A DNA stretch of 64,000 bases from Qipengyuania xiamenensis (GCF_019711495.1 NZ_JAIGNM010000002.1:496001-560000), one strand, 5' to 3'; numbered from the stretch's first letter, positions 42,142 to 51,875 are shown. Numbers and translations: made by a program. The notes: generated by a model not told the origin, from the sequence alone.

Positions 42142-43755
42142 TCAGGCGGCGTCGTAGTCTCCGGCGAGATACTTGTCGCGTAGCTGGAACTTCTGGACCT
42201 TGCCCGATCCTGTCATCGGGTATTCGTCGACCTCGACCCAGACGACCGGCGTTTTCTGTGCCGCCAGATGCTCGCGGCAATGCGCCTTGAGAACGACCGG
42301 GTCGAGCGAGGCACCTTCCGGCGTGCGGACAAAGGCAGCGACGATCTCGCCCCATTTTTCGTCCGGCAGGCCGACCACCGCGACCTGTGCGACCGTGTCA
42401 TGTTCGAGCAGGATGTTCTCGATCTCTACGGGGAAAAGGTTCTCGCCCCCGCGGATGATCATCTCCTTCACGCGTCCGGTAATGGTGATGAAGCCCTGTT
42501 CGTCCATCATGCCGAGATCGCCTGTGTGCATCCAGCCGTCGGCATCGATGGCTTCCGCAGTGGCTTCGGGATTGTCGTTGTATCCGGCCATGACGCTGTA
42601 ACCGCGCGCGCAGATCTCGCCGACCTGGCCCAGCGGCACGACCGTATTGGTCTGCGGATCGCGGATCGAGACGTCGAGCTGCGAGAAGGGCTGGCCGATA
42701 GTCTGGGTCTGCTTGTCCATCGGATCGCTGTCGCGCGTGCCGGTGAGCAGGGGAGAGGTCTCGGTCATGCCGTAGCCATTGGTGAACCTGCAGCCGAAGC
42801 GGTCCTTGATGCGGCGGATCAGCTCTGGCGAGACCATGGAACCGCCCGCACCGATCACGTCGACCGATGTGAGATCGCGCGGGTTCGCATCGTCGACCTC
42901 CAGCATCATCATGTACATCGTCGGGACGCCGATGACCGAGGTGATCTTCTCGGATTCCACCAGCTTGTTCGCCAGGTTCGGCTCGAACATCGGCGGGAGG
43001 ACGATATGCGTCCCCGACTGGCAGGCGCCGAGCACCGAGACCGCACATCCGGTGGTATGGAACAGCGGCGCGACCAGCAGGAGCTTGCCCTTGGGGTCGA
43101 TCCCGAGCCGCTCGAAGGAATGGCGCGAATTGTTCGTTAGCCCGTAGTGATGCAGCAGCACGCCCTTGGGAAAGCCGGTGCTGCCCGAAGTGTACTGGAT
43201 CTGCGCGATGTCCGATGGCGTGACCTCCGGACGCGTTGCCGAAAGCGATCCCGTGGCAAAAAGCGCGTCCGCGTCCTGCATGTCGACGAGTTCGCGCAAG
43301 CGGTCGTTGTCTTCGCCAATCGCCTTGGCGATGTCCGCCATCGGATTGCCGCGGAAGCTGCCGATGTGGAACAGGCCGACGGCAGAGGACTGCTCGATGA
43401 CATAGGCGAGTTCGCGCTTCTGGTACCCGGGATTGGCGGTGACCAGCACGAGGCCTGCAATTCCGAAGGCATATTCGCACAGGATCCATTCGGGGATATT
43501 CGGCGCCCAGATGACGATCCGCTCGCCCGGCCGGTATCGGGTCAACAGGGCATCGGCGAGCTTCTCCGCATCCGCGAGAAGTTCGGTGAAGGTCCATTTT
43601 CGGCCTGCCTGGCCGGTTTCGCTGAACTCTTCGAGTGCGATATCGTCCGGCCAATTCGCGGCAGCTTCGCGCAAGGCGGAGCCGACGGTGGTGTCGTGCA
43701 GCTCAAGGTCGGTTTGGCGGGGAAAGAAGCTTTCGGTCAGCGAAACGTCGTACAT
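42142..43755 (-). CDS. AMP-binding acyl-CoA synthetase
   Basis: 537 residues from the ATG at 43755, preceded by GGAGAG. ANL superfamily ligase that activates a carboxylic acid to an acyl-CoA through an acyl-AMP. P-loop IQYTSGSTGFPKGVLLHHYG, A5 motif NGYGMTETSPLL, A7 and A8 regions GWMHTGDLGMMDEQGFITIT and KEMIIRGGENLFPVEIE, A10 lysine region YPMTGSGKVQKFQLR. Length and overall pattern fit medium- or long-chain fatty acid ligases, but chain length cannot be deduced. It lies downstream of hemA on the same strand. Confidence 0.9.
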   Translation of the reverse strand: MYDVSLTESFFPRQTDLELHDTTVGSALREAAANWPDDIALEEFSETGQAGRKWTFTELLADAEKLADALLTRYRPGERIVIWAPNIPEWILCEYAFGIAGLVLVTANPGYQKRELAYVIEQSSAVGLFHIGSFRGNPMADIAKAIGEDNDRLRELVDMQDADALFATGSLSATRPEVTPSDIAQIQYTSGSTGFPKGVLLHHYGLTNNSRHSFERLGIDPKGKLLLVAPLFHTTGCAVSVLGACQSGTHIVLPPMFEPNLANKLVESEKITSVIGVPTMYMMMLEVDDANPRDLTSVDVIGAGGSMVSPELIRRIKDRFGCRFTNGYGMTETSPLLTGTRDSDPMDKQTQTIGQPFSQLDVSIRDPQTNTVVPLGQVGEICARGYSVMAGYNDNPEATAEAIDADGWMHTGDLGMMDEQGFITITGRVKEMIIRGGENLFPVEIENILLEHDTVAQVAVVGLPDEKWGEIVAAFVRTPEGASLDPVVLKAHCREHLAAQKTPVVWVEVDEYPMTGSGKVQKFQLRDKYLAGDYDAA

Positions 43756-43830
43756 CGGGCGGCTCTCCATCCGGCCCGGTGCAACGATCGATCGTTTTCT
43801 ATCGCAGGCCGCAGCCACCAAGAAAGCCGA

Positions 43831-45051
43831 TCAGGCGGCTTCCCGCAACTCCATGTCCATGCGGTCCCAGATCTCGACGAGAGCGTCGACGAGCTGGTCC
43901 ATCATTTCCGGCGTATGCGCGGGACCGGGCGTGAAGCGCAGGCGTTCGGTGCCCCGCGGCACGGTCGGGAAGTTGATCGGCTGAACATAGACGCCGTATT
44001 CGGCCAGCAGGATGTCGCTGATCTGCTTGGCGCGGACCGGATCGCCGACCATCAGGGGGACGATATGCGTCACGCTGTCCATCACCGGCAGCTTGGCTGC
44101 GCGCATCTTCGCCTTGAGAGTCGCGGCAGCTGCCTGCTGCGCGTCGCGCTCTTCCGAGCTTTCCTTCAGGTGCTTCACCGCAGCGAGCACGCCTGCGACC
44201 AGCACGGGGCTGAGCGAGGTGGTGAAGATGAAACCCGGAGCATAGGAGCGGATGCAGTCGATCACGCGCTTGTCAGCCGCGATATAGCCACCCATCACGC
44301 CGAATGCCTTGCCCAGCGTACCCTCGATGATGTCGATGCGGTGCGCCGCTTCGTCACGTTCCGAGATGCCGCCGCCGTGGTTGCCATACATGCCGACCGC
44401 GTGGACTTCGTCGATATAGGTGAGGGCGTTGTATTTTTCGGCGAGGTCGCAGATCGCGTGGATCGGGGCGACATCGCCATCCATCGAATAGACGCTCTCG
44501 AAGGCGATGACCTTGGGCGTTTCCTCGTCCTCGGCAGCCAGCAGCTGTTCGAGATGTTCCAGGTCGTTGTGGCGGAAAACCCGCTTCTCGCAGCCCGAAT
44601 TGCGGATGCCGGCGATCATGCTGGCGTGGTTCAGTTCATCCGAAAAGATCACGCAGCCCGGCAGCAGCTTCGCCAGCGTCGAAAGCGTCGCGTCGTTCGA
44701 GACATAGCCGCTGGTGAAGAGCAGCGCGCCTTCCTTGCCGTGGAGCTGGGCCAGTTCCTGTTCCAGCTCGACATGGAGGTGGGTGTTGCCGCCGATATTG
44801 CGCGTGCCGCCCGAACCTGCGCCGACATCGTGCAGGGCGTTTTCCATGGCCTCGATCACCTTGGGGTGCTGGCCCATGGCGAGATAGTCATTCGAGCACC
44901 ACACGGTGATCGGCTTGGGGCCGTTATGTCCGTGGAAGCAGCGCGCATTGGGGAATGCACCCTTGTTGCGCATGATGTCGATGAACACGCGATAGCGGCC
45001 CTCCTCGTGGAGGCGGCCGATCGCTTCATCAAAAACCTGGTCGTAGTTCAC
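43831..45051 (-). CDS. hemA: 5-aminolevulinate synthase
   Basis: 406 residues. PLP enzyme joining glycine and succinyl-CoA to 5-aminolevulinate, the alphaproteobacterial (C4) route to haem. [20 protein letters not shown] at the N-terminus, [40 protein letters not shown], and the PLP lysine in [15 protein letters not shown]. Length and motifs match HemA. The closest functional partners are not next to it; murI lies upstream (108 bases). Confidence 0.97.
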   Translation of the reverse strand: MNYDQVFDEAIGRLHEEGRYRVFIDIMRNKGAFPNARCFHGHNGPKPITVWCSNDYLAMGQHPKVIEAMENALHDVGAGSGGTRNIGGNTHLHVELEQELAQLHGKEGALLFTSGYVSNDATLSTLAKLLPGCVIFSDELNHASMIAGIRNSGCEKRVFRHNDLEHLEQLLAAEDEETPKVIAFESVYSMDGDVAPIHAICDLAEKYNALTYIDEVHAVGMYGNHGGGISERDEAAHRIDIIEGTLGKAFGVMGGYIAADKRVIDCIRSYAPGFIFTTSLSPVLVAGVLAAVKHLKESSEERDAQQAAAATLKAKMRAAKLPVMDSVTHIVPLMVGDPVRAKQISDILLAEYGVYVQPINFPTVPRGTERLRFTPGPAHTPEMMDQLVDALVEIWDRMDMELREAA

Positions 45052-45159
45052 CCGGGAACACCCGTCTCAACGCCGTCCAAAAGCGGCCGAATATGGCGCT
45101 GCACATAAGCAAACCAGTTGCGTTTTGCCACCGCGATCTTTGCGAACGATTCGCAAGAT

Positions 45160-45954
45160 TCAGAAGCGTCTGAGCGAATTTATGCCGTATTGTTCGAAGG
45201 CTCCGGACAGCCGCTCGAAATCCTGCAGGTCGCCGGTGGTGACGGCGAAGCTCTTGCTCCAGCGGGAGAATTTCTGGCCAGTCAGCAGGTGATCGATCCG
45301 GCGGGCGATGCCTTGCGCCCCATGAACGAACTTCACATCCTTGCCGAACGCCTCGCGCAGCTCGGGTTCGAGAAGCGGGAAGTGGGTGCAGGCGAGCACC
45401 ACCGTGTCGAGATTCTCCCCGCCAGCCTGGAGCACGAGTCCCGAGGCCGCGCTGGCAACTTCATCGACCGTCACTTCCTCGCCGCGCAGCTTGCGCTCGC
45501 CCAGCGCGACAAGGCCGTTCGCGCCGTAGCGCAGCAGCTTCTTGCCCTCGGCAAAGCGCTTCTCGAGGTCGTCCACATATTGCTGGCGTACCGTTGCCTC
45601 GGTGCCGAGCAGGCCGATGGTACCGGTCTCGGTGATCGCGGCGGCGGGCTTGATGGCAGGCACGGTGCCCACGATCGGCGTCTCCAGCACCTCGCGAACC
45701 ATGCCCAGCGCAATCGTGCTGGCAGTGTTGCAGGCGATGCAGATCAGCCGCGGTTCGTAGCGTTCGGCCATGCGGCCGAGCAGCCCCGCCACCCGCGCGG
45801 CGACTTCGGCCTCGCTCTTCGTGCCATAGGGCAGGCCGGCCATATCGGCGGCGTAAATTACCGGAGCCTTGGGCAGCAGCTTGCGCAATTCGGCAAGGAC
45901 GGTGAGGCCGCCGACGCCGGAATCGAACAGAAGTATCGGGGATTTAGAGTTCAA
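45160..45954 (-). CDS. murI: glutamate racemase
   Basis: 264 residues from a TTG at 45954 with GGAAG 7 bases upstream; an earlier in-frame TTG at 45987 would add 11 residues before the usual start of the fold. Makes D-glutamate for peptidoglycan. Motifs: LLFDSGVGGLTVLAEL, the two catalytic cysteines in CIACNTAS and LACTHFPLLEPEL, and the TEATVRQQYV region. Divergent from plsY, with 118 bases between the starts. Confidence 0.95.
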   Translation of the reverse strand: MNSKSPILLFDSGVGGLTVLAELRKLLPKAPVIYAADMAGLPYGTKSEAEVAARVAGLLGRMAERYEPRLICIACNTASTIALGMVREVLETPIVGTVPAIKPAAAITETGTIGLLGTEATVRQQYVDDLEKRFAEGKKLLRYGANGLVALGERKLRGEEVTVDEVASAASGLVLQAGGENLDTVVLACTHFPLLEPELREAFGKDVKFVHGAQGIARRIDHLLTGQKFSRWSKSFAVTTGDLQDFERLSGAFEQYGINSLRRF

Positions 45955-46072
45955 ATCGGATCTTCCGTTCGCGGTAAGCTTGCCCAAATCACAAACTGGG
46001 CCCTACATGCCTCGCTAGACAATTTGCCATGGCTTTCACAAGCCTTGCGCGCAACGACCGGGGATCGGGACT

Positions 46073-46678
46073 ATGGATTTCGGAACGGATTTCACCATCA
46101 ACGTGCTGTGGGCGGCGCTGCTCGGCTATGCCTTCGGCTCGATCCCGTTCGGTCTGATCCTGGCGAAAATGGCTGGCAAGGGCGACATCCGCCAGCAGGG
46201 CAGCGGCAATATCGGCGCGACGAACGTTCTGCGCACCGGCAGCAAGGGGCTGGCTGCGGCGACGCTGCTGCTGGACCTCGCCAAGGGGCTCGTGCCGGTG
46301 CTGATCGCCTGGAACCTGTTCTGGCAGGAAGTGGGCTGGACCGCGCTATTCGCTGTGATCGGCCATTGTTTCCCCGTCTGGCTCGGCTTCAAGGGCGGCA
46401 AGGGTGTGGCGACCAATGCCGGCGTCGCTTTCGGTCTCGCATGGCCGCTGGGCCTGGTCTACGCGGCGGTCTGGATCGGCATGCTGGCCGTCACCCGTAT
46501 CAGCTCGCTTGCAGGGATGACCGCGGTGATCGCGGCTGCTGTTGCCGCAGCGATTTTCGGCTGGCCCACCTTTGTGAAGGTGCTGGGGATCGTGGCCGTA
46601 CTCGTCCTCTGGCTTCACCGTGAAAACATCAAGCGCCTTGCAGCGGGCACCGAACCGAAGGTCGGCTCCAAGGGGTGA
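46073..46678 (+). CDS. plsY: glycerol-3-phosphate acyltransferase PlsY
   Basis: 201 residues, five membrane helices. Acylates glycerol 3-phosphate using acyl-phosphate, the first step of phospholipid synthesis; the second step is done by PlsC (12142-13044). Motifs: GSIPFGLILAKMAGKGDIRQ, GSGNIGATNVLR and KGGKGVATNAGV, all conserved in PlsY. Stop overlaps the dprA GTG by 4 bases. Confidence 0.96.
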   Translation: MDFGTDFTINVLWAALLGYAFGSIPFGLILAKMAGKGDIRQQGSGNIGATNVLRTGSKGLAAATLLLDLAKGLVPVLIAWNLFWQEVGWTALFAVIGHCFPVWLGFKGGKGVATNAGVAFGLAWPLGLVYAAVWIGMLAVTRISSLAGMTAVIAAAVAAAIFGWPTFVKVLGIVAVLVLWLHRENIKRLAAGTEPKVGSKG

Positions 46679-47793
46679 ACGACGCCACGCATCCACGGGT
46701 CGCACCGCTGACACAAGACGAGGCTTTCGCCCGCATCCGACTGCTGCGCCCGCCCAATATCGGGCCGGTGAGCTACGCGATGCTGCTGGCTCGCTACGGC
46801 ACGGCGGCGCAGGCCCTGGAAGCGCTTCCAGAGCTCGGGAAGGGCGGGAAACGGCAGTATCGTGCCGCTGCCCTCGACAAGGTGGAACGCGAGGTCGAGG
46901 GTGTCCGCAAGGCGGGAGCGAAATACCTCTTCCACGACCAGCCCGACTATCCGCGCCTGCTTGGCGAGATCGACGGCGCACCACCGATCGTCACCTATCG
47001 CGGTGACTTCTCGCTGGCACAGAAGCCCTGTGTCGCCATGGTCGGTGCCCGCAATGCCAGCGCAGCGGCGGTCAAGCTCGCACGCGATTTCGGGCAGGGG
47101 CTGGCGGAGGCGGGCTTTACCGTCGTCTCGGGCCTCGCTCGCGGGATCGACGGCGCGGCGCATGAAGGCGCGATGCCCAGGACCATCGGCGTGATCGCCA
47201 GCGGCATCGACATTGCCTACCCGCCGCAGCACACCGAACTGCAAGAGCGGATCGCGAGCGAAGGCCTGCTGATCGCCGAACAGCCTCCCGGCACCGAACC
47301 GCGCGGCAGCCACTTTCCCAGTCGCAACCGCATCATCGCCGGATTGGCGTCGGGCACGCTGGTGGTTGAGGCTGCGGTCAAGTCAGGCAGCCTCATCACC
47401 GCGCGGCTGGCTGGTGAGGCGGGGCGCGAGGTCATGGCGATCCCGGGTTCGCCGCTCGAAGCGCGCAGTCACGGCTGCAACCACCTCATCCGCGAAGGCG
47501 CAGTGCTGGTGCAATCGCCCGAAGACGTGGTGGAACTGCTGACGGGCTTCGATGGGCGGCCGCGCTCGACCTTTCGCGAAAAGGGCGCAATTTTCGATTT
47601 CCTGCCGGAGGAACTCGGAGATGCTGAGCCAGCGGAAATTGGGGACCTGCTCACTACTGCCCCAGTCGCAGTGGACGAATTGGTTCGCCAATCGGGCGAT
47701 AGTCCAGCCGCTGTGCAACTCGCGTTGCTGGAGCTGGAGATCGCCGGGCGATTGCAACGGCATGCAGGTGGGCGGGTCTCGCTAAACGCTTGA
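46675..47793 (+). CDS. dprA: DNA-processing protein DprA
   Basis: 372 residues from a GTG at 46675 that overlaps plsY (GTGA). Loads RecA on incoming single-stranded DNA in transformation. An N-terminal SAM-like region (about 10-70: AFARIRLLRPPNIGPVSYAM), the Rossmann core with GARNASAAAVKLARDFGQGL, SGLARGIDGAAHEGAM and PPGTEPRGSHFPSRNRIIAG, and a C-terminal winged helix (about 305-365). The plsY-dprA-topA neighbourhood is common in Alphaproteobacteria, here with one extra lipoprotein gene inserted. Confidence 0.96.
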   Translation: MNDATHPRVAPLTQDEAFARIRLLRPPNIGPVSYAMLLARYGTAAQALEALPELGKGGKRQYRAAALDKVEREVEGVRKAGAKYLFHDQPDYPRLLGEIDGAPPIVTYRGDFSLAQKPCVAMVGARNASAAAVKLARDFGQGLAEAGFTVVSGLARGIDGAAHEGAMPRTIGVIASGIDIAYPPQHTELQERIASEGLLIAEQPPGTEPRGSHFPSRNRIIAGLASGTLVVEAAVKSGSLITARLAGEAGREVMAIPGSPLEARSHGCNHLIREGAVLVQSPEDVVELLTGFDGRPRSTFREKGAIFDFLPEELGDAEPAEIGDLLTTAPVAVDELVRQSGDSPAAVQLALLELEIAGRLQRHAGGRVSLNA

Positions 47794-47853
47794 CACCAGT
47801 GAATCCCCCGCAGCACCCTCGCGCGGGCGCATTGTTTGTCGGGGAGATCAATC

Positions 47854-48918
47854 ATGAAGCCGTTCCTTGCAGCAGTTTTGGCAGGACTGGTCCTTGCAGG
47901 TTGCAGCGCTGAGCCAGGCTCGGTCGAGGCATCCGACGGGCAAGAGCAGTCGTGGAGCATCGCTCAAGCCACGATCTTCCCGGCCGATAGAGGACTTCAG
48001 CGCGCCGAAGATGGAGTTCAGCTCGATGACGGGACCTTGATCGTGGCCGACCAGCGGCACGGTCTTGTGAAGGTCGCTTCCGACGGCACGTTCGAACCTT
48101 TCGGAAACTTCGCGGCGGTTGGCTTTGGACAAGAACCGGCAGGTGTCGTTCCCGGTCCTAATGGCGTTCATTTGGAGCCTGACGGGAAGCGCGTTGTTGT
48201 CGCGGATGTCTTCACGGGACGCATCTATCGAACCAATATCGAAGCTGGCACAACCGAGTTGGTCTACGCGCATCCGTTCGGGGCCAACACGGCGATAACC
48301 GACAGCACCGGAGCAGTCTGGTTTACCCAATCGACCGAGAACCAGGGTGAAGAGCGACTGTTTGTGGCGGTCGACAAAGCGATGGACGATGGTGCTGTCT
48401 ACAGGTTGTCAGCTGCCGAGGACGGCCAACTGGTAAGCGAGCCGGAACTGGTCGTGGATGGGCTTAACTTTGCCAATGGCTTCTATCTCGATGAGGCCAG
48501 CGGCAAGTTCTACCTTTCCGAGACCATGGCGAACCGGGTTCTCGTGTTCACATTGGACGTTGCAGCAGGGACCCTGAGCGATCGCAAGGTTCTTGCCGAA
48601 GTGCCATCGCCTGACAACATGCGTTTAGCTCCTGATGGTTCACTCTGGGTGGCTTCTCCTGCTTCAAACCAGGTGATCGCAATTGACACCGATACCGGCA
48701 CAACTCGCGTGGTGTTCGATGCGCAAACCGAAGCTGGCGCTAAATCAGTGCAGGAATGGCTTCGTCGAAGTGCAGCTGGGGAGAGCGCGGCAGATCTGCT
48801 CAATCCCGAAGTGCAGGGCGAAATGCCAGGAGTACTCACAGGCATAATCATCGGGCGCGAGGATCAGCCTTTCTATGTTTCCAATCTGGGAAATGCGCTT
48901 GTGAAAGTGGAGCGATAA
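47854..48918 (+). CDS. SMP-30/gluconolactonase-like propeller lipoprotein
   Basis: 354 residues from the ATG at 47854 with GGGGAG upstream. Signal with lipobox LAGC. A beta-propeller follows with repeated PDG/DDG-type blades (EDGVQLDDGTLIVADQRHG, GPNGVHLEPDGKRVVVADVF, LNFANGFYLDEASGKFYLSE, MRLAPDGSLWVASPASNQV), as in SMP-30/gluconolactonase and strictosidine synthase-like proteins. The metal ligands cannot be assigned with certainty. It sits between dprA and topA, which are usually adjacent, and its base composition looks a little less GC-rich than its neighbours; it may be a later insertion. Confidence 0.83.
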   Translation: MKPFLAAVLAGLVLAGCSAEPGSVEASDGQEQSWSIAQATIFPADRGLQRAEDGVQLDDGTLIVADQRHGLVKVASDGTFEPFGNFAAVGFGQEPAGVVPGPNGVHLEPDGKRVVVADVFTGRIYRTNIEAGTTELVYAHPFGANTAITDSTGAVWFTQSTENQGEERLFVAVDKAMDDGAVYRLSAAEDGQLVSEPELVVDGLNFANGFYLDEASGKFYLSETMANRVLVFTLDVAAGTLSDRKVLAEVPSPDNMRLAPDGSLWVASPASNQVIAIDTDTGTTRVVFDAQTEAGAKSVQEWLRRSAAGESAADLLNPEVQGEMPGVLTGIIIGREDQPFYVSNLGNALVKVER

Positions 48919-48970
48919 GCATTCGAGCGAATTGTCCGCTTGACGACCCGCCAACCGAACCGAAAATCGC

Positions 48971-48992
48971 GCGTACATACACGTACACACGT
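48971..48992 (+). repeat. short CGTACA repeats in the topA leader
   Basis: CGTACA occurs twice, 10 bases apart, within an alternating purine/pyrimidine run (ACATACACGTACACACGT) some 20-45 bases upstream of the topA ATG. TTGACG at 48940-48945 followed after 17 bases by AAAATC could be a promoter for topA. An alternating run can be supercoiling-sensitive, which would suit topA, but this is speculative. Confidence 0.3.
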
Positions 48993-49012
48993 AAGGGACC
49001 GCTTTTACCCCC

Positions 49013-51559
49013 ATGCAACTCGTTATCGTAGAATCGCCCGCAAAGGCGAAAACCATCGAGAAATACCTCGGCAAGGACTTCAAGGTTCTCGCCAGCTACG
49101 GCCATGTCCGCGACCTGCCGCCCAAGGATGGCAGCGTGCGCCCGGACGAGGATTTCGCGATGGATTGGGAGCTCTATCGCGACAAGCAGAAGCGCTTCAA
49201 GGAAATCAGCGATGCGGCCAAGAAGGCCGACCGCCTCGTCCTCGCGACCGACCCTGACCGTGAAGGCGAAGCGATCAGCTGGCACGTCCGCGAACTGCTC
49301 GCCAAGCGCAAGGCGCTGCCCGAAAAGGTCGACCGCGTAACTTTCAACGCCATCACCAAGGCCGCCGTGACGGAGGCGATGAAGTCGCCGCGAGAGCTCG
49401 ATCAGCCACTGATCGACGCCTATCTCGCCCGCCGCGCGCTCGATTATCTTTATGGCTTCACGCTCTCGCCCGTGCTGTGGCGCCGCCTGCCGGGCGCGAA
49501 GAGCGCGGGCCGCGTGCAGTCGGTCGCGCTGCGCCTGATCGTCGACCGCGAGATCGAGATCGAACACTTCAAGGCTGACGAATACTGGTCGGTCCTCGCC
49601 AAGCTCGAGCAGGACGGAACCGAGTTCGACGCGCGTCTGGTCAAGTTCGACGGCAAGAAGCTGCAGAAGCTGACGCTGGGTGACGAGGGCAGCGCCAAGG
49701 CCGCAAAGAAGGCGGTCGAGGATTCCCGCTTCACGGTCGAGGAAATCGAGACCAAGCCGCTCAAACGCAGCCCCGCGCCGCCGTTTACTACCTCGACGCT
49801 GCAGCAGGAGGCCGCGCGCAAGCTGGGCTTTTCCGCTAGCCACACGATGCGGCTCGCCCAGTCGCTCTACGAGGCGGGTGCGATCACCTACATGCGTACC
49901 GACGGTGTGCAGATGGACGGCAGTGCGATCGATGCCTGCCGCAAGGCCATCGCCGACCGCTATGATGCCTACTACCTGCCCGACAAGCCGCGGTTCTATT
50001 CGACCAAGGCCAAGAACGCGCAGGAGGCCCACGAGGCGATCCGCCCGACCGATTTCACCCGCGACCGCGTGAGTTCGGGCGACGAGGGCAAGCTCTACGA
50101 CCTCATTTTCAAGCGCGCGATGGCGAGCCAGATGGCCTCCGCCAATCTCGAACGCACCACCATCACCCTGCGCGATGGCACCGGAAAACACGAGCTTCGT
50201 GCGACTGGCCAGGTGGTGAAGTTCCCCGGCTATTTCGCCGTCTACCAGGAAGGCCGCGACGAGCCTTCCGAGGACGACGAGGGCGGCCTGCTGCCGATCG
50301 TCAACAAGGGTGACAGCCCGCTCAAGAAGGCGGTCGAGGCGAACCAGCACTTCACCCAACCGCCGCCGCGTTTCAGCGAAGCGAGCCTCGTGAAGAAGCT
50401 CGAAGAGCTCGGCATCGGCCGCCCGTCGACCTATGCTTCGACGCTCCAGACGCTGCGCGATCGCAACTACGTCCGAATGGAGAAAAACCGTTTCTTTGCA
50501 GAGGAATCGGGGCGTCTCCTCACGGCGTTTCTCGAACGCTTTTTCGAGCGCTACGTGTCCTTCGACTTCACCGCCGGAATGGAGGATGAGCTCGATACGG
50601 TTTCCGATGGTCGCGAGGAGTGGAAGAAGCTACTCGCCGAGTTCTGGAAGGACTTCAAACCCAAGACCGAAGAGATCATGGAGAAGAAGCCCTCGGAAGT
50701 GACTGAGGTGCTGGACGACTTCCTGTCCGACTATCTCTTCCCCGAGCGCGCCGACGGCAAGGACCCGCGTCATTGCCCGCTGTGCGAGACCGAGGGCCGC
50801 GAAGGCGGACGCTTGGCACTACGCGGTGGTCGCTTCGGTGCCTTCGTCGCCTGCGCCAACTATCCCGAGTGCAAATTCACCCGCCAGTTCGCCAAGCCGG
50901 GCAGTGAAGGAGACGATGGCGCCAATGACGGCGTGATGGGCGAGGATCCGGAAACGGGTCTTCCGGTCGAGCGCAAGAGCGGCCGTTTCGGCCCCTATGT
51001 CCAGCTGGGTGAGGGCAAGGACGCCAAGCGTGCGAGCATCCCCAAGGACCTCGACGATTTCGACCTCGAATGGGCGCTGAAGCTCCTCAGCCTGCCACGT
51101 ATCGTCGGAGCGCATCCCGAAACGGGCAAGGAGATCGAGGCCGCCATCGGGCGCTACGGTCCCTACCTGCGCCACGACGGCAAGTACGGGAAGCTGCAGA
51201 ACACCCGCGAAGTGTTCGAAGTGGGCATGAACCGTGCGGTCGATATCCTTGCGCAGGCCGCAAACCGCAAGGGTGGCGGGCGCGGCAAGGCCGAGCCGAT
51301 CAAGGCGCTGGGCGAGCACCCGACCAGCGGCGGCGAGATGAAGGTCATGCCGGGTCGCTACGGCCCCTATGTCACCGACGGCACCACCAACGCCACGATC
51401 CCCAAGGACATGAAGCCCGAGGACGTGACCGAGGCGCAGGCGATCGAACTGATCGATGCGCGTGCTGCCAAGGGACCGGCTAAGAAGAAGCGCAAGGCAC
51501 CGGCCAAAAAGAAGGCTGCACCGAAGAAGAAGGCGGCGGCCAAGAAGAAGGCCGACTGA
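49013..51559 (+). CDS. topA: DNA topoisomerase I
   Basis: 848 residues. Relaxes negative supercoils. N-terminal TOPRIM domain (VIVESPAKAKTIEKYLG; acidic TDPDREGEAISW), the core with GRVQSVALRLIVDRE, active tyrosine in AITYMRTDGVQM (about residue 298) and HEAIRPTDF. C-terminal: one zinc-finger-like segment CPLCETEG...CANYPEC (about 580-620), then several topoisomerase C-terminal repeats (FGPYVQLGEGKDAK, YGPYLRHDGKYGKL, YGPYVTDGTTNATIPKD) and a Lys/Ala-rich tail. Only one zinc finger is evident. The TGA overlaps the ATG of a small gene by one base. Confidence 0.97.
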   Translation: MQLVIVESPAKAKTIEKYLGKDFKVLASYGHVRDLPPKDGSVRPDEDFAMDWELYRDKQKRFKEISDAAKKADRLVLATDPDREGEAISWHVRELLAKRKALPEKVDRVTFNAITKAAVTEAMKSPRELDQPLIDAYLARRALDYLYGFTLSPVLWRRLPGAKSAGRVQSVALRLIVDREIEIEHFKADEYWSVLAKLEQDGTEFDARLVKFDGKKLQKLTLGDEGSAKAAKKAVEDSRFTVEEIETKPLKRSPAPPFTTSTLQQEAARKLGFSASHTMRLAQSLYEAGAITYMRTDGVQMDGSAIDACRKAIADRYDAYYLPDKPRFYSTKAKNAQEAHEAIRPTDFTRDRVSSGDEGKLYDLIFKRAMASQMASANLERTTITLRDGTGKHELRATGQVVKFPGYFAVYQEGRDEPSEDDEGGLLPIVNKGDSPLKKAVEANQHFTQPPPRFSEASLVKKLEELGIGRPSTYASTLQTLRDRNYVRMEKNRFFAEESGRLLTAFLERFFERYVSFDFTAGMEDELDTVSDGREEWKKLLAEFWKDFKPKTEEIMEKKPSEVTEVLDDFLSDYLFPERADGKDPRHCPLCETEGREGGRLALRGGRFGAFVACANYPECKFTRQFAKPGSEGDDGANDGVMGEDPETGLPVERKSGRFGPYVQLGEGKDAKRASIPKDLDDFDLEWALKLLSLPRIVGAHPETGKEIEAAIGRYGPYLRHDGKYGKLQNTREVFEVGMNRAVDILAQAANRKGGGRGKAEPIKALGEHPTSGGEMKVMPGRYGPYVTDGTTNATIPKDMKPEDVTEAQAIELIDARAAKGPAKKKRKAPAKKKAAPKKKAAAKKKAD

Positions 51560-51741
51560 TGGGCAAGGAACGCTTCGAGCGGCACAAGCAACCCTGGACG
51601 GGCGAGGAAGCGGGCCAGCTCCGCTCCCTCGCCGCCAAGGGTCAGGGGCTGAAGCAGATCGCCAAGGCCCTGAATCGCAGCGAGGAATCGACCAAGGATT
51701 TCGCCAAGAAGAACAAGATCAAGATCGCAAAGAAGCGCTAG
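51559..51741 (+). CDS. 60-residue Myb/SANT-like small protein coupled to topA
   Basis: 60 residues. Begins at the last base of the topA stop (TGATG), so translation is coupled. Highly basic. The core WTGEEAGQLRSLAAKGQGLK and QIAKALNRSEESTKDFAKKN resembles the three-helix SANT/Myb-like or sigma-region-4-like helix-turn-helix (conserved W and I-A-x-x-L). Probably binds DNA. Role unknown; coupling to topA suggests a link to chromosome structure. Confidence 0.75.
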   Translation: MGKERFERHKQPWTGEEAGQLRSLAAKGQGLKQIAKALNRSEESTKDFAKKNKIKIAKKR

Positions 51742-51793
51742 CAGGTCGAGCTTCGTCCCCACGGAATGGCGGTCGATGAAAGATATATCTTGG

Positions 51794-51829
51794 CTGTATC
51801 GTTGACATAATACAGTATATCGCTAAATC
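51794..51829 (+). promoter_or_regulatory. candidate promoter with overlapping inverted repeat
   Basis: TTGACA at 51802-51807 followed after 16 bases by TAAATC at 51824-51829 could be a sigma-70-type promoter for the CPBP gene. CTGTAT at 51794-51799 and ATACAG at 51810-51815 form an inverted repeat with a 10-base spacer around the -35 hexamer, a plausible operator. The stretch is markedly AT-rich compared with its surroundings. Confidence 0.4.
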
Positions 51830-51875
51830 CCTTCTCCGGGGACGCTATCTGGTGTGCATGGAGAGGTGCAGGAAT

